This document shows, one piece after another, positions 13,298-27,500 of a stretch of DNA of 64,000 nucleotides. Within the stretch, counting starts at the first letter, position 1, and each line of letters begins with the position of its first letter. Where the stretch lies: positions 44,781,744-44,845,743 of the forward strand of contig JARCOQ010000002.1 in NCBI GenBank assembly GCA_029207755.1. Direction: 5' to 3'. The translations under genes and the position numbers were made by a program. Source of the stretch: Chamaea fasciata (lineage: Eukaryota; Chordata; Aves; Passeriformes; Sylviidae). The notes under the pieces are model-generated. The model was not told the origin of the DNA, ran no database searches, and worked only from the letters and a program-made list of their open reading frames with translations.

Positions 13298-16200
13298 TTA
13301 GTTTTACTGACTCCAGGCTTTGTTGCAGCAATGACTAAGCTGACTAAGAGGTAGGAGGACATGGTTCTGCAGGTAGAAGAAAGGCTACTGACCCAGGAAG
13401 TCTAAAAAGCTGTGGGAGGGAGGATGAGGTGGGAAGCAGTGAGGGAAGAGGGCAGTAAGGCTGCCTGACCATAGGCAGGGAGGAAGGTGAGGAGGCTTAG
13501 CACAAAGTACTGTTGCTTCAGGTCAGTTCTCTTGGTGTGTAAGAGTAGAGCGCATACAGCATATAGGGACAGGGAACACCATCACTTCTACCCCTCATAA
13601 CCTGCTCAACATCTGCAGGAGGTCATGAGGTGAACTGGGCAGTCAGTGCAGACTGAAGCAGTGAGCCGAAGCTCCACTGGTCACTCTTCTCCATCACTCA
13701 CTACCAAGATGATGCAGACCTTGCCAGCAAGTACAGGGGAAATCACCTGATAGCAAATGGGCTACAATTGCCTGAGACTGAGGCAGCGCAGAAATGAAGT
13801 TTGAGGGGAAAGAAAAACATAAAGAAAACTTGGTGAAAGCATGTTTCCTTTTCTGTCAATAACACTGGAACAACTTGGGTTTCCGTACAGGTGTTAAGCT
13901 CTTTTAATGCAGCACTTATACTGTTTAAATCTCTGCTTTGTGGGAAGACCTCATCCCAGCTTGCTGAATGCAGAGACTTCAGACATTTGAACCTTATTTG
14001 ATGGGCTGCATCAACAGTCAGGAAGATACTGATGTTAAGGCAAGTCCAGGCACACCTCCTCTGGGCAATCCAGTCCGGCACCAGCATGTCAGCTCAGCCC
14101 TCCTGCTTCTCACACAATTTCAAATCAAAGCAACCAGAGTATCATGCCTTTCTTGTCAATGAACACTGTGGTCTCAGTCATGCTTGACAGAACCTGCAGA
14201 GGACGAGCTGCAGCAGCCAGACTGACAGAGCAGCCTCATGCCTGTGCAGGGAAGGGAGATCAGTGAGTGACTTTGGTTCAACATTCCAACTTCAGCCCAT
14301 CAAGCCTTTCCTGGCTTCCCAGCTCATGGCTCTGGCTTACCCCACTGCAGCAGCCCTGCAGCATTTCTTACTCAGAAGCTGAGGATGCTGAGGTTTTATG
14401 AGAAAGGCAGAGGGAAGGAGGAAAAGAGACACCCCTGGAAGATCATGAGACCCCTGGAAACTGCCAGACTCTAGAAAGGGTATTTTGCAGGTCTAGTATT
14501 TTGGCAGATGTCACAAGGTACGGTTTGGGTGTTTCTCTAACGATGTAACTGTACAGCAGCTCACCCCCTTCATGGGGATGTTGGAGGCGTAGCAGAAGAT
14601 CATATCAATGACCTTGTTTGACCTCTTTGTACCTTTCCACAGTCCCTCTATCTGTGATGCCATGGCATAACGTCCTTTAAAACAAGCTGCTTGCACGATA
14701 CAAGAAAACCTGATGCAGTACTTGCTGTTTGCTTTTTCTGCCTTTAGCTTAAGACCATCTGCATGGTATTTGGAAGTCCCAAGAGATCTGTCTCCTCTGC
14801 TGCAGAGATGTCAATGTGATTACAAAGAGACTTGCGAGGTGGAGAATAAGAGAAAATGAATTGTCCTTATATGGCACCTTGGGACAGAATGATGCTGAAA
14901 GCTGTGCACCTTCAACTATTCTCCTGGCAGTGGTTCAATGATATGATAAATTTAGTTTAAAGATGACTGGGAATTCTGAAGCTAAGCATTCTTTATCCGG
15001 AAAAAGCAATTCATCAATACAGAAGCAATGTATGGGAAACATCTGTGGTATTCAAGAGCAGAGAAAATGTTTTATACTTTTTTAATGATCTAAACATTAA
15101 ATTTTGACATTTTAAAGGAAAAAAAAATCCATTCTTATGTTTGGAGAAGCACATTGTTTGAAAATATCACCTTTAGTGATAACTATGCATACTGTTTGTT
15201 AAATGGTCTACAAAATTTTGAAATATTGTAAAATTACTGAAGAAAAAACAAGAAATAGAAATGGTTTATAAAGTTTCTTTGAGTAGTCTTTGCAAAGTTG
15301 CAGTTCATGCATGAATTTTTTCATGATCATGATTGTTCTTCCCACAGTGAAAGGAACTGTGAATGAAAAACTCAGACATCCATATGTGAAGAAACCATTT
15401 CCCACTATCTTTGAGAATGTCTGGGAAACATAAGGAAACCACTGACAATTAGTGGCCACGTAAAATAGCTTGCTCTTCCGCTTTATAATCATAAAATGCA
15501 TTCATCTGGCAGCACTAGTTTTGAAGGGACTGGCTTAATGGATCCACGTGTGGCAGATGTTACATTTTCTACAGTAACTGCAAATTCATTCTGGGAACTG
15601 GCAGCACTGTCCCAGACAATGCATGTGAGCATGCAATCCATTTTCATAGAGATGCCTGTTAAAGAAAAGGAACACGACTGCAAAAATAACCAAAGAAACA
15701 AACCAGCCACCTCCTTCTCACTGCAACAGGCAATGCCACACCTGCCTTCTACTGTCAACGCTTCCTACTCAGCGTTCTTCCTTTTCTGGGTTCAAAAGCA
15801 GTAGTTTATTAGCCAGCTCCAAATAAAATTAAAAAAATCTCCAATTTAGTTTTTCAGGAAACTAAAGCACTGGGCAGACTAACATGTATTTTCAACAAGA
15901 GCTTCATGCTTATAGTTTCTCTTGGTTTAAGCTGGCAATGTGTTGTGGTATAGCAGTAATCTCAGCACCTTTTACACTGTCATGCCAGGGTTTCATATCA
16001 AATGTTCATGGTCAACTACAAGGTTGACCAACAGCAGTATGGACAGTTTCTGGACACCTGCATTTCCCTGTCCTCGCTTTGTCTCTTACATTCCAGGTAA
16101 ATACTTGCTTGCTCTTTGGACTCTGAATACTAGTGCTTTTCAGATTGTGCTCCATACCTGTGTGAAATAAATTGTACATTTTTAATTTCCTCTCGCCTTT

Positions 16201-17592
16201 GTAAGTTCCACCACAGCAGTGAGATTTGACTGCAAATGTGCATCTTTTCTGGCTTCCTGGTTTAGTTTTACTGCATTAACCAGGTGATATCCTGGAAGGA
16301 TTCCTACTGAGTGTTTGACAAGGTGATGTTTTGTTTCACCTGCTGGGCTCTGGCCAGTGGGCCCAGCAGGGCTCAGACTCACACTGACTCAGCATTTGCA
16401 GTTTGTACTCACCTACTGTGGGAAAAATTAAGGTGGATGGAATCTAAGGGCTTCAGAATAAATTGTTCAGTAAAATGGTAATAAAAGCATGCATTAACCT
16501 TCTTGGCTTAAAACTTATTTAAAATTTGTTTCTTTGTATTTTTTTTACTCTTTTGAGATCATGTTCATAATAGTTGCTGACAAGTGCTCCCTTCCTGTTT
16601 TCCAGTACTGTACTTCAGGTTCCTGGGAAGTAAGGGATTGTCTCTTGTGGCCTTGTGAAAGTTAAGTCTTTCAGATTTAATTATATACTTTAAATGATAA
16701 TTATGAGGTAGTGATCGAATCCCACTGTCCTGTGACTGTTATGGGGGCATTGTGACCTACAAAATTTCTGATTCATGCACTGTGTGTTCTCCTCTACCTC
16801 AACACCCAAAGCCATATGCCATAGGATTTTTTTACGGAATATGTGCAAATAAATGGGATGGGGCTTCAGAGATAAAAGTGCAGAAAACATCAGAAAGGAA
16901 GATAATCTGAAGAGATTAATGTGGAAGATGAGAAGAAGGAAACCAAAGTGGCTATACTACACTGAAACTAAGAGGAGCCTTGGGCAGACCCAATTGCAAT
17001 GTAAATCATCTCTTTCCATAACAGTCCCAAGCCACCACTTTTGTTTTTCTGCTTGAAACCTGTAAGCGTGAAGCACTTTGAGAGCTGCAGTTTAGGGTCA
17101 CTTGTACATGCGAAATGGATGGTGTGGCAGAGCCTGACTGTCAAAATTGAGAATAATTCATTAATTGTGACCCACTCATTTTATGTGTGTTCAAGATGTG
17201 AATTCCCAAAGGGCCTTGACTGTAAGAAAGCAGGCTCTGAATTTTTCCAAATAATTTTTTGCATGGCCTATTATGGAAGAATATTGACCATCAGATATGA
17301 ATCTAAACTGAAGACAGAAGCAGTGCAAGCTATAGGTGCTTCCAAAACCACAGATTTCAGATGGTGCCTAAATGAATCATGAAATGTGGGGTGCAGAGAT
17401 TACCAGAAACTTCACTGCTGTTTCTTTCTACATTGATCAAATAAGAAAGGAAAAGTGCTGATTTCTGGAATAAAAAGGATGTTGCAGAATTTACTCTGCC
17501 TGAGGGATATAATGATGGATCAAGAGAGGAAGAGGATGTAAATACAGTCGCTGTGTGTGAGTGTGTTTTTGCCTGAATGAGCTGGAGGAGGC

Positions 17593-17609
17593 GGGGTGGG
17601 GGGGGGGGG
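17593..17609 (+). repeat. G-rich run, GGGG-T-G12
   Basis: Four G, one T and then 12 consecutive G (17598-17609) sit in a GGAGGAGG context. It is a homopolymer-rich site that could adopt G-stacked structures. It also makes any frame crossing it unreliable. Confidence 0.85.
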
Positions 17610-20600
17610 CTGAGGGACTGATTCAGTTCTGCTAGGCTGGTGGAGGGTTTCCTTGTCTGATACTGTCTGACTATAACTAACAAAGCCTCTTGCTTTGATC
17701 TTGTGACAGTGGAAATCCATCTAATGCTGCTGTTTTGAAAGCTTGTGGGTTCCTTTTATTATTTCATTACCTATGCTGAGTAAAAGAAACAATGTGGTTT
17801 GTTTTAAATTAATGGCTGTCCATTCATTACTGCAGCAACTCAGAGTATTTTCTTCTGGCGGCTCCCTGTAAGGTCAGCCCCTGACTATTCAAGTTTTGTG
17901 GGTTTCACTCAACTTCTGAGACACGGAGCTAGAAGGAATGTCCTCCTGCAACCACACTGTAAATAACTTTCATGGTGGTGGCCAGTCTGAGGTGAATGGG
18001 CAGGAGGTCTCGGTAAGAGCCATGCCGTTAAACCAGCCCCTGAGTCACCTCCAGATCGAGCCCAGCAGCCAAGTCCCAGCCCCCAGGAGCACAAGGCACC
18101 GAGAGCAGGGGTTGATCTCCCTGGGACACTATAACAAACAGAGACACAGAGGGGAAATAAATCTCTTATGGCTTTACTCCCACATTATCTATACTACCCC
18201 ACACTATTTTTGCCCTTAACCTTCTTTACATCCTCCAACTCTTTCATCAGATATTTGAGGTACTCCTCTTTCCCGTCTTACATTATTTTTTCCACTTATT
18301 GGAGCAGGGGGGATTTTTGCTTCCTGTTTTTTCCTTTGTTTTTCATTTGAGCTTGACATTACTGTCACAAAATATGTATTTTAAAATAATATAAATGGAA
18401 TATAATTGATTTGGTGTCTTTCATGAATGATAAATCATTGAAAATAAATATGAATTTGAGGAATATCTTTAACTGACAGCATTATATTTCCCACAGTATT
18501 AATATATTTTGTTTGTATCATTGCACCAGTTGAACTAAAGTTCAACTCATGTGCAGAAAGTTGTGCTGCAAAAAAGCAGGTTTCTGACTCCTGGGAAATT
18601 TTCTTGAAAAAATTAAAAATGTTTGGTTGAAATTGTAACTAGACCCCTTTTTCTTGTCTTCTCTCCTTCTCTGCCTCTGTTCTATGCTCTTGCAGCTTTC
18701 CTGTGCCAGGGTTCTCTGGACCCAGTGAAAGCCTTGGGGTCCCCCTGGATGTCTGGTTCATTCTGAAGAGGCAGGAGATGAGGGCTGGAGACCCAGACAC
18801 AGATTTTCAATTGCACAAGAGAGAGTCCTGAATTTCGGGATTACCAAATCTTCATGGACAGATCTAGGTGTGGGACCCCAACCCTGACCCTGTTATTGTG
18901 TTATCACTTAGCAGCCTGAAGATATTTGCCAAATGAAGAGAGGTACCCTCCTTTTCCCATCATGTCCATATATCTTGCACCCTGAGTGGTGTGGGATGGT
19001 GAGAATGGCCTGGAGCTGCATAGGACTGTACTCCTGGATGCAGGAGGAGAGAGATGTGAGGTTATTAGGGGAGCTGAACTGAGTTGTGGTAACTTCAGAG
19101 ATCACCAGGTGTCCACAAAACCCTGGTCAAGCCTGGTTGCTCAGAATTCTGTCTGTGAGAAGTGCTCTCACTGACAGATGGTAGTGCTTCTAGGAAAAAA
19201 CTAAATGTCACCAGTGTTACTGGGACTGCCAAATTACTTTTTCTAAGGATCATGGAAACCAGCTCTACAATCTCTATAATCAGAATACAGCATATAGCAA
19301 ATGCAGTGGATTTGGATAATGGGGTAAAAAAGGAATAATAAATTGCTTCCTCCTCCCCAGACTATCTTCCAGTCTCTGTCCTGAATAAAGAAATGGAATA
19401 ATTCACTGATAGAAAAGAAAGCCCAACTCTATCCATTAAGAAAAGATGAGCAACTCTCCTACATCCTCAGGAAAAGTCTCTGACACACACAGTAGTAATG
19501 CTGTACAGGTCTGCAGCTCAGTGGGAATAAAGAAAGTGAGGTTGGTACATCTGGGGAAAACCTTTTCCTACATACACTTGCTGGATGAGTGTTGGGATTG
19601 CAGACATGTGAGTTCTTCTGCAAGTGTAAAAGGTGCTGAAACTCAATGTCTGGCTCTTGCCAGCTTTCCTTCATTTTCTTTTTGGCTTCAGTTTTAGCCT
19701 CTTCATGTTAACTCCCTGCCTAGTATTTGCACTTCATGTTTTCCTGTTTACTGGGAGCACCAAAAGCCACATCTCAGCAGAAGTGGAGGGTATGCAGAGA
19801 TTCAGATATGCACATGGAGCTTTCTTAAGTGTATTACCGAGATACACTTTTCCTCATTTTCCAAATGCTTATGGAGAAATTTACATTTTACATTTTTCTT
19901 TTTCCTACATGATCAGCAAGGTCATTCTGTACTTTTGTGCAAGAGCCTGGAAGTTGAGGAGAACCCCTGGACAGAGCACCAGGACGCTTCACAGAGCACA
20001 CAGCCGAAGCATCTCTGGGTGTTGGAGAATAAAGCATCTGAAGTTTGGGATGAAAATAAAAGTGTCATAAAGTGTTACTGCTGAGAAGGCAGGCTCGGCC
20101 AGGTTTTTAAAAACTTCCCATATCTTCCCTGCCTTTTGACAGCTTCTCAGATAACTCACATGGTAAGGCAGACGTATTGCTGCACCAAGCACCAGGTGGA
20201 AAAAATCAAAGTAACAGTCTGTTGCAAGCCTCTTGTTAGCATGGCAAGTTTCATATTGACACCTGGCGTGCAGACACCCCGGCCTCCACACGCACGCACC
20301 CAAGCCTAGCTTTTAGAGAGCTTTTCGGCTCCTGGCCACTGCCTCTGTGCTCCAGGATCATTCCTGTCTGTAATCATTTCATTTCATCCTACAGTGAAAA
20401 AACAGGGAGTACAAGAGACTTTTTTTTTTTAAATGCCAGGGTCATTGGCTATTTTTCCTGTCTAAAGTAGTTAGTGGGAAACAGTGCATTGAAGGTTTAC
20501 TCACAAAGGTCTGAGTTGGGCTGATCAGCAATTATTCCTGAGCGAAGCAGGATCCAGCAGCAGGATGTGTGTGAGTGGCCACTCACCAGGATGTGCTTGT

Positions 20601-21344
20601 GGCTCACACTTTGGCTGAATGAGCACTCGTGCATCCTTCCGGAGCAAGAGGGGATGCCCTGAAAGCAGGACCAAGGCTGGAGTCCTGCCTGGTTCAAAGA
20701 GCAGCTGGTGATGCAACTTCATTCAGCATATTAACACAGCTTTTCCCTCCTGAATATTTTTATTTGTCAGAAGAGCAGACTTGGGCTCCATCATTGCAAA
20801 AATAAGGCTTTGATGCATTGTGTCTTTTTGCCAGATATTTAACAGTAATCCAAATAAATGACTTGGTTCAGAAGTTCACAGAACATGAGTCAAAACTCCT
20901 ATTTTAAGAGAAAAAAAATTCTTGGGATTTCATTTCTGCCATAATTCCTGAGCTGCCAAGCTAGGGTATCTCATTTTTAGGTATTTTAAAAACCTGATTT
21001 GGTTAAAAAAGCTGAAGCCATTGTCCTAAACAGCTGACAGGTTCCCACCAGCCCTCCCCGTGCCAGCTGGCTCATGTATTCACAGAGTGTCTTGGCAAAT
21101 GGTCAAATACAACACACATTTTAAGCAGCTGGATTAACCTAGAGATTCTTACCAGAACCTTTTCATCTGCTTTTCAGAGGCAGACCACTGCCATTTAATT
21201 ATACTTTAACTGAATGAAAAAACAAGTCAATACCTAATTAATTTGGGTTACAGAAGAATGGCAATGCAGAGCCCTGGATTCTGGAACACAGCATTTAAAG
21301 GACAGCCTTGCTAATTTTAGCTACATTTGGATTTTGTTTGTTAT

Positions 21345-21577
21345 CCTTCCCTTCCCTTCCCTTCCCTTCCCTTCCCTTCCCTTCCCTTCCCTTCCCTTCC
21401 CTTCCCTTCCCTTCCCTTCCCTTCCCTTCCCTTCCCTTCCCTTCCCTTCCCTTCCCTTCCCTTCCCTTCCCTTCCCTTCCCTTCCCTTCCCTTCCCTTCC
21501 CTTCCCTTCCCTTCCCTTCCCTTCCCTTCCCTTCCCTTCCCTTCCCTTCCCTTCCCTTCCCTTCCCTTCCCTTCCCT
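21345..21577. repeat. Perfect (CCTTC)n pentanucleotide microsatellite, 233 bp
   Basis: About 46 uninterrupted copies of a CCTTC unit run without a visible substitution, read as GGGAA repeats on the minus strand. Because the period is five and no phase contains a stop codon, every frame on both strands is open. The apparent 80-145 codon frames here (Phe-Pro-Ser-Leu or Gly-Arg-Glu-Lys repeats) are therefore not genes. The array is a pure polypyrimidine/polypurine mirror repeat, and the minus strand carries GGG tracts every five bases, so both triplex and G-quadruplex structures are possible. Perfect purity suggests recent expansion and likely length polymorphism. Confidence 0.98.
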
Positions 21578-24500
21578 CATGGGGAGCAAAAACCAAAGAC
21601 ACCAGTATCACGCTGGATAAGTTCTGTTATAAAAGAAAACCTGCTGTTTTACCTGCTGCAGAGATGCCTGTTAAAGAGTGCTGGTGTTCTTGAATTTTTT
21701 ACATTATTTAGAAAGCTGTTTGCTTTTATTTTTTTTTATCTCTGAGTATAATCAAAACAGCAGTAGTCTTACTAAAAATTTCACAGTCCACATCATGATA
21801 GTGTTTGCAGTGTTTTAGATGAGGACCAAATGTTCTTCCCAAACCTATTAACAGTGGTATCCAGATGTTGGAACCAATTTGGAGGACAGCTCTACTCGTG
21901 TATCCTAACAGTTAGGTATAGAACACTTCCTTACTTATTAGAGGCAACATCACCCATCAAAACTTTGCTGTCACCAAAAAGAAGCTCACAGAGGCAAACA
22001 GCCTGAATCTTTTTGTGAGACCTGGGTGTCACACTTCCCATCCATATCACTTCCTTCCCCAGTACAAGAGCCAAATATTCCTGATCCTATATAATATTTA
22101 AGACATTGAAGTGTAAAGAATTTATAAAAAGACTTTATTTGCCATGTTTGTTAATATAGACCAGATGAATGATGTAACAATTCATCATATTGCATCAGAA
22201 CAGATCATCCTGTTTTGTAGTGATTTGCATCCAAACTCACAGCTGAAGGTAGTCTTGATTATCATTGGCAGCTGTGCCTTATCTGTTGATATTATTCAAA
22301 TGTCATGAGATAAATAATGAATTCTTTAATCTTTTAACGTTTGCTGTCTCAACTATGCGAAACAGACAAAGCCAAATAGACAAATTATGTCTCCTAAAAT
22401 GGATGAGAAAGCAAACTCATGCAAATGAAGTATTTTTTTACCTAATGACTTTACATTTGTCCCCATATCACTCAAAATATGAGGATATGTACTATTAATG
22501 TAATGGCCAATTGTGCTCTGGCTTACTCACAGTCTTCACATTTTTCCAGTGAGCCTGCATCCAAATTGAAACATCCTTAGATACGGCAAATTTTTGTGAC
22601 TGAAAATATCTCCCACCACATGTTTTTTTGAGATAAAGCGTTTCATTTACCCACTACCTGAATTGGAAAACAAGACTTAAGAAAATGAATCAGTAATAAA
22701 AAAACTTATCAGAGGGAAAGGGATCTAAAGCCTAATTCATTTTGGGACAAAATCTCCTAGCAGAGAAAGTTTTGTGTAGGGGTATTAACACAGTTTATGC
22801 CACGTGTTGGGTCTTTACTCCCACTGTCTTAAAAGGGAGGATTCTCATGCAGGTAGAAATTGGGGTAGGAACCAAGATATTGGATGAAATTCTCTGAAAT
22901 ATCTTTGGGATTCTGACTAAGTGCTATGGTGTTTGGGTTGACGCCTGATGCAGCATCCGTTCCATGATGTAAAGCTGTGTCTTTGCATTCCTTGCAAAGG
23001 TCCTAAATGATTTCTGATTATCAGAAGTGACAGAAACCAGAAAGAAGGCTGAAATTACCTTTTCTTGGTGTTCACAACATGCATCTCAGAAGGAGGAACA
23101 AGACAAGGATTTTTGAAGGGTGTGCACAAAGTTTGGGGGTGGATATCTGTGCATTGGAGCACATGTGAAGGAGGAGAAAGGTAGACAAGCAGAATGTCCT
23201 AGGAAGGGTAGCAGAGGTGTCATGGCACACAAGGGAGAGGGATGGCATTGCAGTGGAAGGTGTTTTTGATGAATCTCATATAGCTGATGTGAGAGTTAGT
23301 TATGAGACTAGCTCCCAGCTCTCCTAAACCTGATGGAAGAGCCTCCAGTTCTCTTGAGGTAAAGCCCTTTCTCTGGTTCACTGTGATATACAGTCAAAGC
23401 ACAGGCTAAGTCATAAGAAGGTTTCTTGTTTAACTTGTAATAATGCAGTCTTCTGTGAAAATGATGTGAAGAAAATATAAACAACATAAACAGATTTTGA
23501 AGGCTTCAAAGTGGTAGCAAGCCAAGAACTTTGGGTTCTGATTCTACAGTGAGCCTCACTTTGCTCTTTCATACATGTACAGTTGTAGCACTGGTAGAAG
23601 GCTTCAGAGCATGCTGATATTTGTAGAATGTCAGCTCTTCAGTGAGAGGCATGATGTGTTCATTTGTTCAAATGACAGGGTAGTTTCAATGTTGATGATG
23701 GGACATGAAGCACTTGGAAAAACTCAGACCAGGGATACACTGATGTTGCTGACTCTTAAATAAAGTAGGGTCAGGCTTTCTGAAAAATCTTTGCCTGCAC
23801 ACCTCAGCTGTAGCATGAGGGAGACCAGACCACCCTCTAGTGGGATGAAACTGCATTTCAGCATGAGACGTGTTACTGCTTTAGCTATGAAACCATATTT
23901 CTGTTTCCTTTTACCTTGGAGATTTTTTCAGATGAATGGCAAGATCAGATATTTATCTGTGCATGCAGTGTGGGAGGGCTCCTATCCTAAAGGCTCTGCA
24001 AACTTCCCCTGCTGAACGGGTTTCTGAGTCAGATGGTGAGACTTGGTGTCCTGATAAGGAAAAAAAAGGATCTTCCTATCCTACGTCTTTGGTTCCGAAA
24101 CATTTAAACAAATGTATCTGTTTCTTCTGTTCTGTTCATTACAACATCAGGTCTAACTGACACATGCAAAGTAATAGTAAGGAATTGCTAGACTATGGGG
24201 GGAAGGAATCAGATTCAGAAGGGAAAATCTGTAAGAGGCTGGGAGCTGAGCAGCTGAAGAACACGGAAAAGGTTTTCTTACTTCAAATTGGTCACATGAG
24301 AAAACAGATTGTGAAAAAATATTTCAACAACTGAGTTTAGAGGAAAAAAAACCATGAATTATTTATTTCACAATTATTATTTGGTACAGTCAGAGCTTCC
24401 TCATTTAAGAAAAATGCATGGTAAAGCTCCAGTTGACACACCTTGGAAAATTCCTCTGCCCAGACACGAGAGCAGCCATGGGTCCCAGCATCAGGCACAC

Positions 24501-27500
24501 CTAGAGCACCAGCTCATGCAGGAGCAGAAGAGGCACACAGCACCACAAAGGTGAGCACAAGGTGCTATGTCCTCCCCAGAGGCACACATCAAAGCTGCCA
24601 GGTGGCATTTGAGGGCCACGTTTCAGCCACAGATGGCTGGCAAGGTCAGGCTTTGGCACATGGGGTCTGGGAGCAGACGAAAGTGGTGAGGTGCAGCGGC
24701 AGCTTTGCTCCAGGAGAAAAGGAAGGTCTGCTGTGGAGAGGTGCTCACTGTAGTTTCCACTTCAGTCAGCCGGGACTTGCTGCTCTCCTGCTTGTAAATC
24801 TTCTCGTAGGCCCTAAGCTTTCAAAAAAAGAGACTGTGTTTTTGTCTGCATATGGAAAATATCAGGTTTGTTTTCAACAGTGTTGCAGCCTGAAGAAATT
24901 GAAGTATTATGTATAATAGTAAACATATGTTGTCCCCGCCTCTTGCCCATGGTGTTTCCCGGTTGAGGATCAGGCTCCTGAAAACTGATGTCCCTTACCA
25001 CTGCCCTCCCTTTACTCCAGTATTTCAAGCCCTGATTCAACCAAGGTACCTGAAAAACATTGGCTAACTAATATGGCTATGTGATGAGTGGCTCAGGCAC
25101 TCAGACTTATTTCATGTCTATGAAATCAAAGAAAAAAAAATAATGGTTCTGTGTTTCTCTCACCTTTGGTCTGATTCTTGACTTATCACTTCTACTGCTG
25201 TAGCTCCGAGAGGCTGAAGACTAAAATCCTCACGGCTAGAGCTGGTCTGTGCTAGCTGCTCTTCACATGTTCATACACGCGCACACACACACAAACACTC
25301 TGGGCACAGAGGAGACTGAGATCTGCATAGGGCAACCAGTAAAACAGTTTAATTTTAATAGCTCCTGTGATGTGGTCTTTTCTAGCCTCAGTTTGAACAG
25401 TCCATTATCAACCCACCGCCCCCATCCTCCCTCCAAAAGTATATAGTTCTGTTTTAAATCATGACTTAGAGAAAAGGATTTGTCATGATACAAAATAAGC
25501 TTTTTTGTTAAGCTTGCTGCCTTGCATTTCTTAGAGAAATGAAAATACTTGTAGATAAATCTTACATTGTGGTGACAAGTACTTGAAAAATTACAAGTAC
25601 CTTCACTGGTATTATCTGTATTATGACAACAAAGCATTGAGTCACAGAGATATAATTTCTGTTTTGTTGCATGGTTAAGAAGGCTTAGGGCTTGAGGTTA
25701 TTTTCAGAATTTTTTACACTTGCCGTCGAAAAATTTCCAGACAGACAAGCTTGAAAAGCAAAAAATGCTTTTCCTCGATTGCCTTTCACTGGTGACTTAA
25801 AACTAGCTCATGGATCTGTGAAGTCTGCAGACCACAAACAGAAGATGGCTATGCTACTGGGTGATATCCTTCTTTTAGTTGACTGAGCTCAAGTGATTAA
25901 AGCTTCAGATAAGTTTGGTTAGTCCTTCAAGCTTCCAGAGGTAATGAAAAGTGAATTTTAACACACAGTTTCTTCAGTAAATTATATTGAGGTTGACTGT
26001 GGAATGAGGCAGACTGCAGGAGCTAAGGCAGAGCCTCCCACGGCAGTCACTGGACAGCCCCCTCCACAGTGCTGGGGGCAGTTCAACCATCTCCCGCCAG
26101 TCACAAATAGCCACAGAAGGGCAGAGACCCAAAGAGGACTGGAGTACCAGAGCTAATATCTTTCCCACAGTTACAATGGTGAAGTGTAAGGGAACTGATT
26201 TCTGTCACCAAAAGGAAGGCACTGTGCTGTGTCATTTTGTACATGATCCCTCTCTCTCACTGAGAAAAAAACATTTTCTGTTTGAGTTACCAGTGGCACT
26301 TCCAGTCATATCTGAGCATCCCTAGGAGGTCTCATGTCTAATCATTTACTGGATGTGTCTTGACTTCTGTCTAAAACATCTCAGCAGCTCCCAGTCAGAG
26401 GCGGTATGACTGAAGGTCTCACTCACTGAAATGTAGCGTAAATCATGCTGGGAATTAATTAAGCCTCTTAAAATTTGCCTGGGCAGTTGTAGTTGCGAAG
26501 CGGGTAAAAATTGCTCTATGGCTTCCTGTAGCAGCACCTGTGTGACAGAAGCAGAAACAGCCTGTGAACCCAATGCAAACAGTGTCCTGGCTAACAAATG
26601 CAGGCATGCCCAGAAGTAGACAGGGTCCTCACAAACATGCCTGCATGAGAAATGCTGGGCATGGATGGAGCCTTGATTGCTCTGCTACAGCACAGGTCAC
26701 TCCCATGTAAAGGGGATTGGTGTTTTCTGCTTCCTTGGAGAGGTCAAATCACTCCTAAAAAAATCACTTTTAAATTATAGGAATTCTCAGTAATCAGAGA
26801 GGAAAGATCAATACATTCCTGCCCAGAGAAACACAAATTACTCATCTGGAGCTCCAGGAGGAGTTTCCAGGAAGGACCAATTTCTCCTGAGACCCACCCG
26901 ACTTTCTGCCAGGGCTGTCAGTGCTAGAAGCAATGTGCAGATGGCAGGCAGAGAGTGTGCAGGTAGTTTGTTTGGTCTGGTTTTCACAAACTGAATAAAT
27001 TTTGTGGTAAATAAACTCTTTGTGGTTTTTCAAGACTCAGCATATGTCATGGGCTTCTTCCAGGTTAATTTTTCCTGTTTTGCTGCTGCAGAGTTCTGAG
27101 GTATTTAGGAATTTATTGCACGATTTATTCTTATCCTATACACCTGGGCCATTTTTTTTCCTCTGTTTTTCTTTCTTCTCCTTTGTTCCATTTCAGGTTT
27201 TCCAAAGCTTTTTCTATACAGTTCTCCCCACTTCCCTGTTTTCTTGAACCCCTCATAGCACTGACATTCCCTTAAGAGACCAGGAACCTTTCTGCTTTTT
27301 TCTCCTGTGCAATTGAGTTATTTAAATGTAAATTTTGCATAGCCTAGATATTCTACCATTTACTTTATTCTCCCTCAGTCTTTTTCTCTTTCTTTGGCTG
27401 GGCACTGGTCTGGGAAAACTGAAGCATGATATTTGGCAGCACAAAGATGGCAGAAGAAAATCAGGGAGGGGGTATGTAGATAAGTGGTAAGTAGTTAACT

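Larger units (their letters stand above)
10289..21344. other. Mostly unique non-coding sequence, no supported gene
   Basis: Apart from the low-complexity tracts listed separately, this 11 kb holds no recognised repeat or gene. A run of A lies at 11705-11725. The longest open frames (13743-14087 minus; 15496-15804 plus with a minus-strand counterpart at 15489-15758; 17041-17382 plus; 19633-20070 plus) show no recognisable domains. Sequence near 17070 (gtgaagcactttgagag) faintly resembles an ancient vertebrate repeat end, but is too short to call. An AATAAA-like site at about 20028 has no supporting structure. Confidence 0.55.

Noticed and set aside
13117..13362. Lysine-rich and phenylalanine-rich frames
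   Set aside because: They are produced by the A/C-rich tract, not by coding sequence.
15496..15804. Fibronectin-III-like phrase (PRVADVTFSTVTANSFW) in a plus frame
   Set aside because: Only the first strand of such a domain is suggested. The following residues do not fit the fold, an equally long frame runs on the other strand, and no good splice borders were seen.
17060..17090. AAGCACTTTGAGAG phrase resembling an ancient repeat end
   Set aside because: Too short and no flanking similarity, so it is indistinguishable from chance.
20020..20050. AATAAAG site resembling an LTR polyadenylation region
   Set aside because: No LTR ends, promoter element or target duplication could be found around it.
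21308..21745. Long repetitive reading frames (Phe-Pro-Ser-Leu and Gly-Arg-Glu-Lys repeats)
   Set aside because: They are translations of the CCTTC array, which has no stop in any phase on either strand.
24443..24916. 157-codon plus-strand open frame
   Set aside because: No recognisable domain. It lies in a moderately GC-rich patch where stops are rarer, with no splice or transcript signals.
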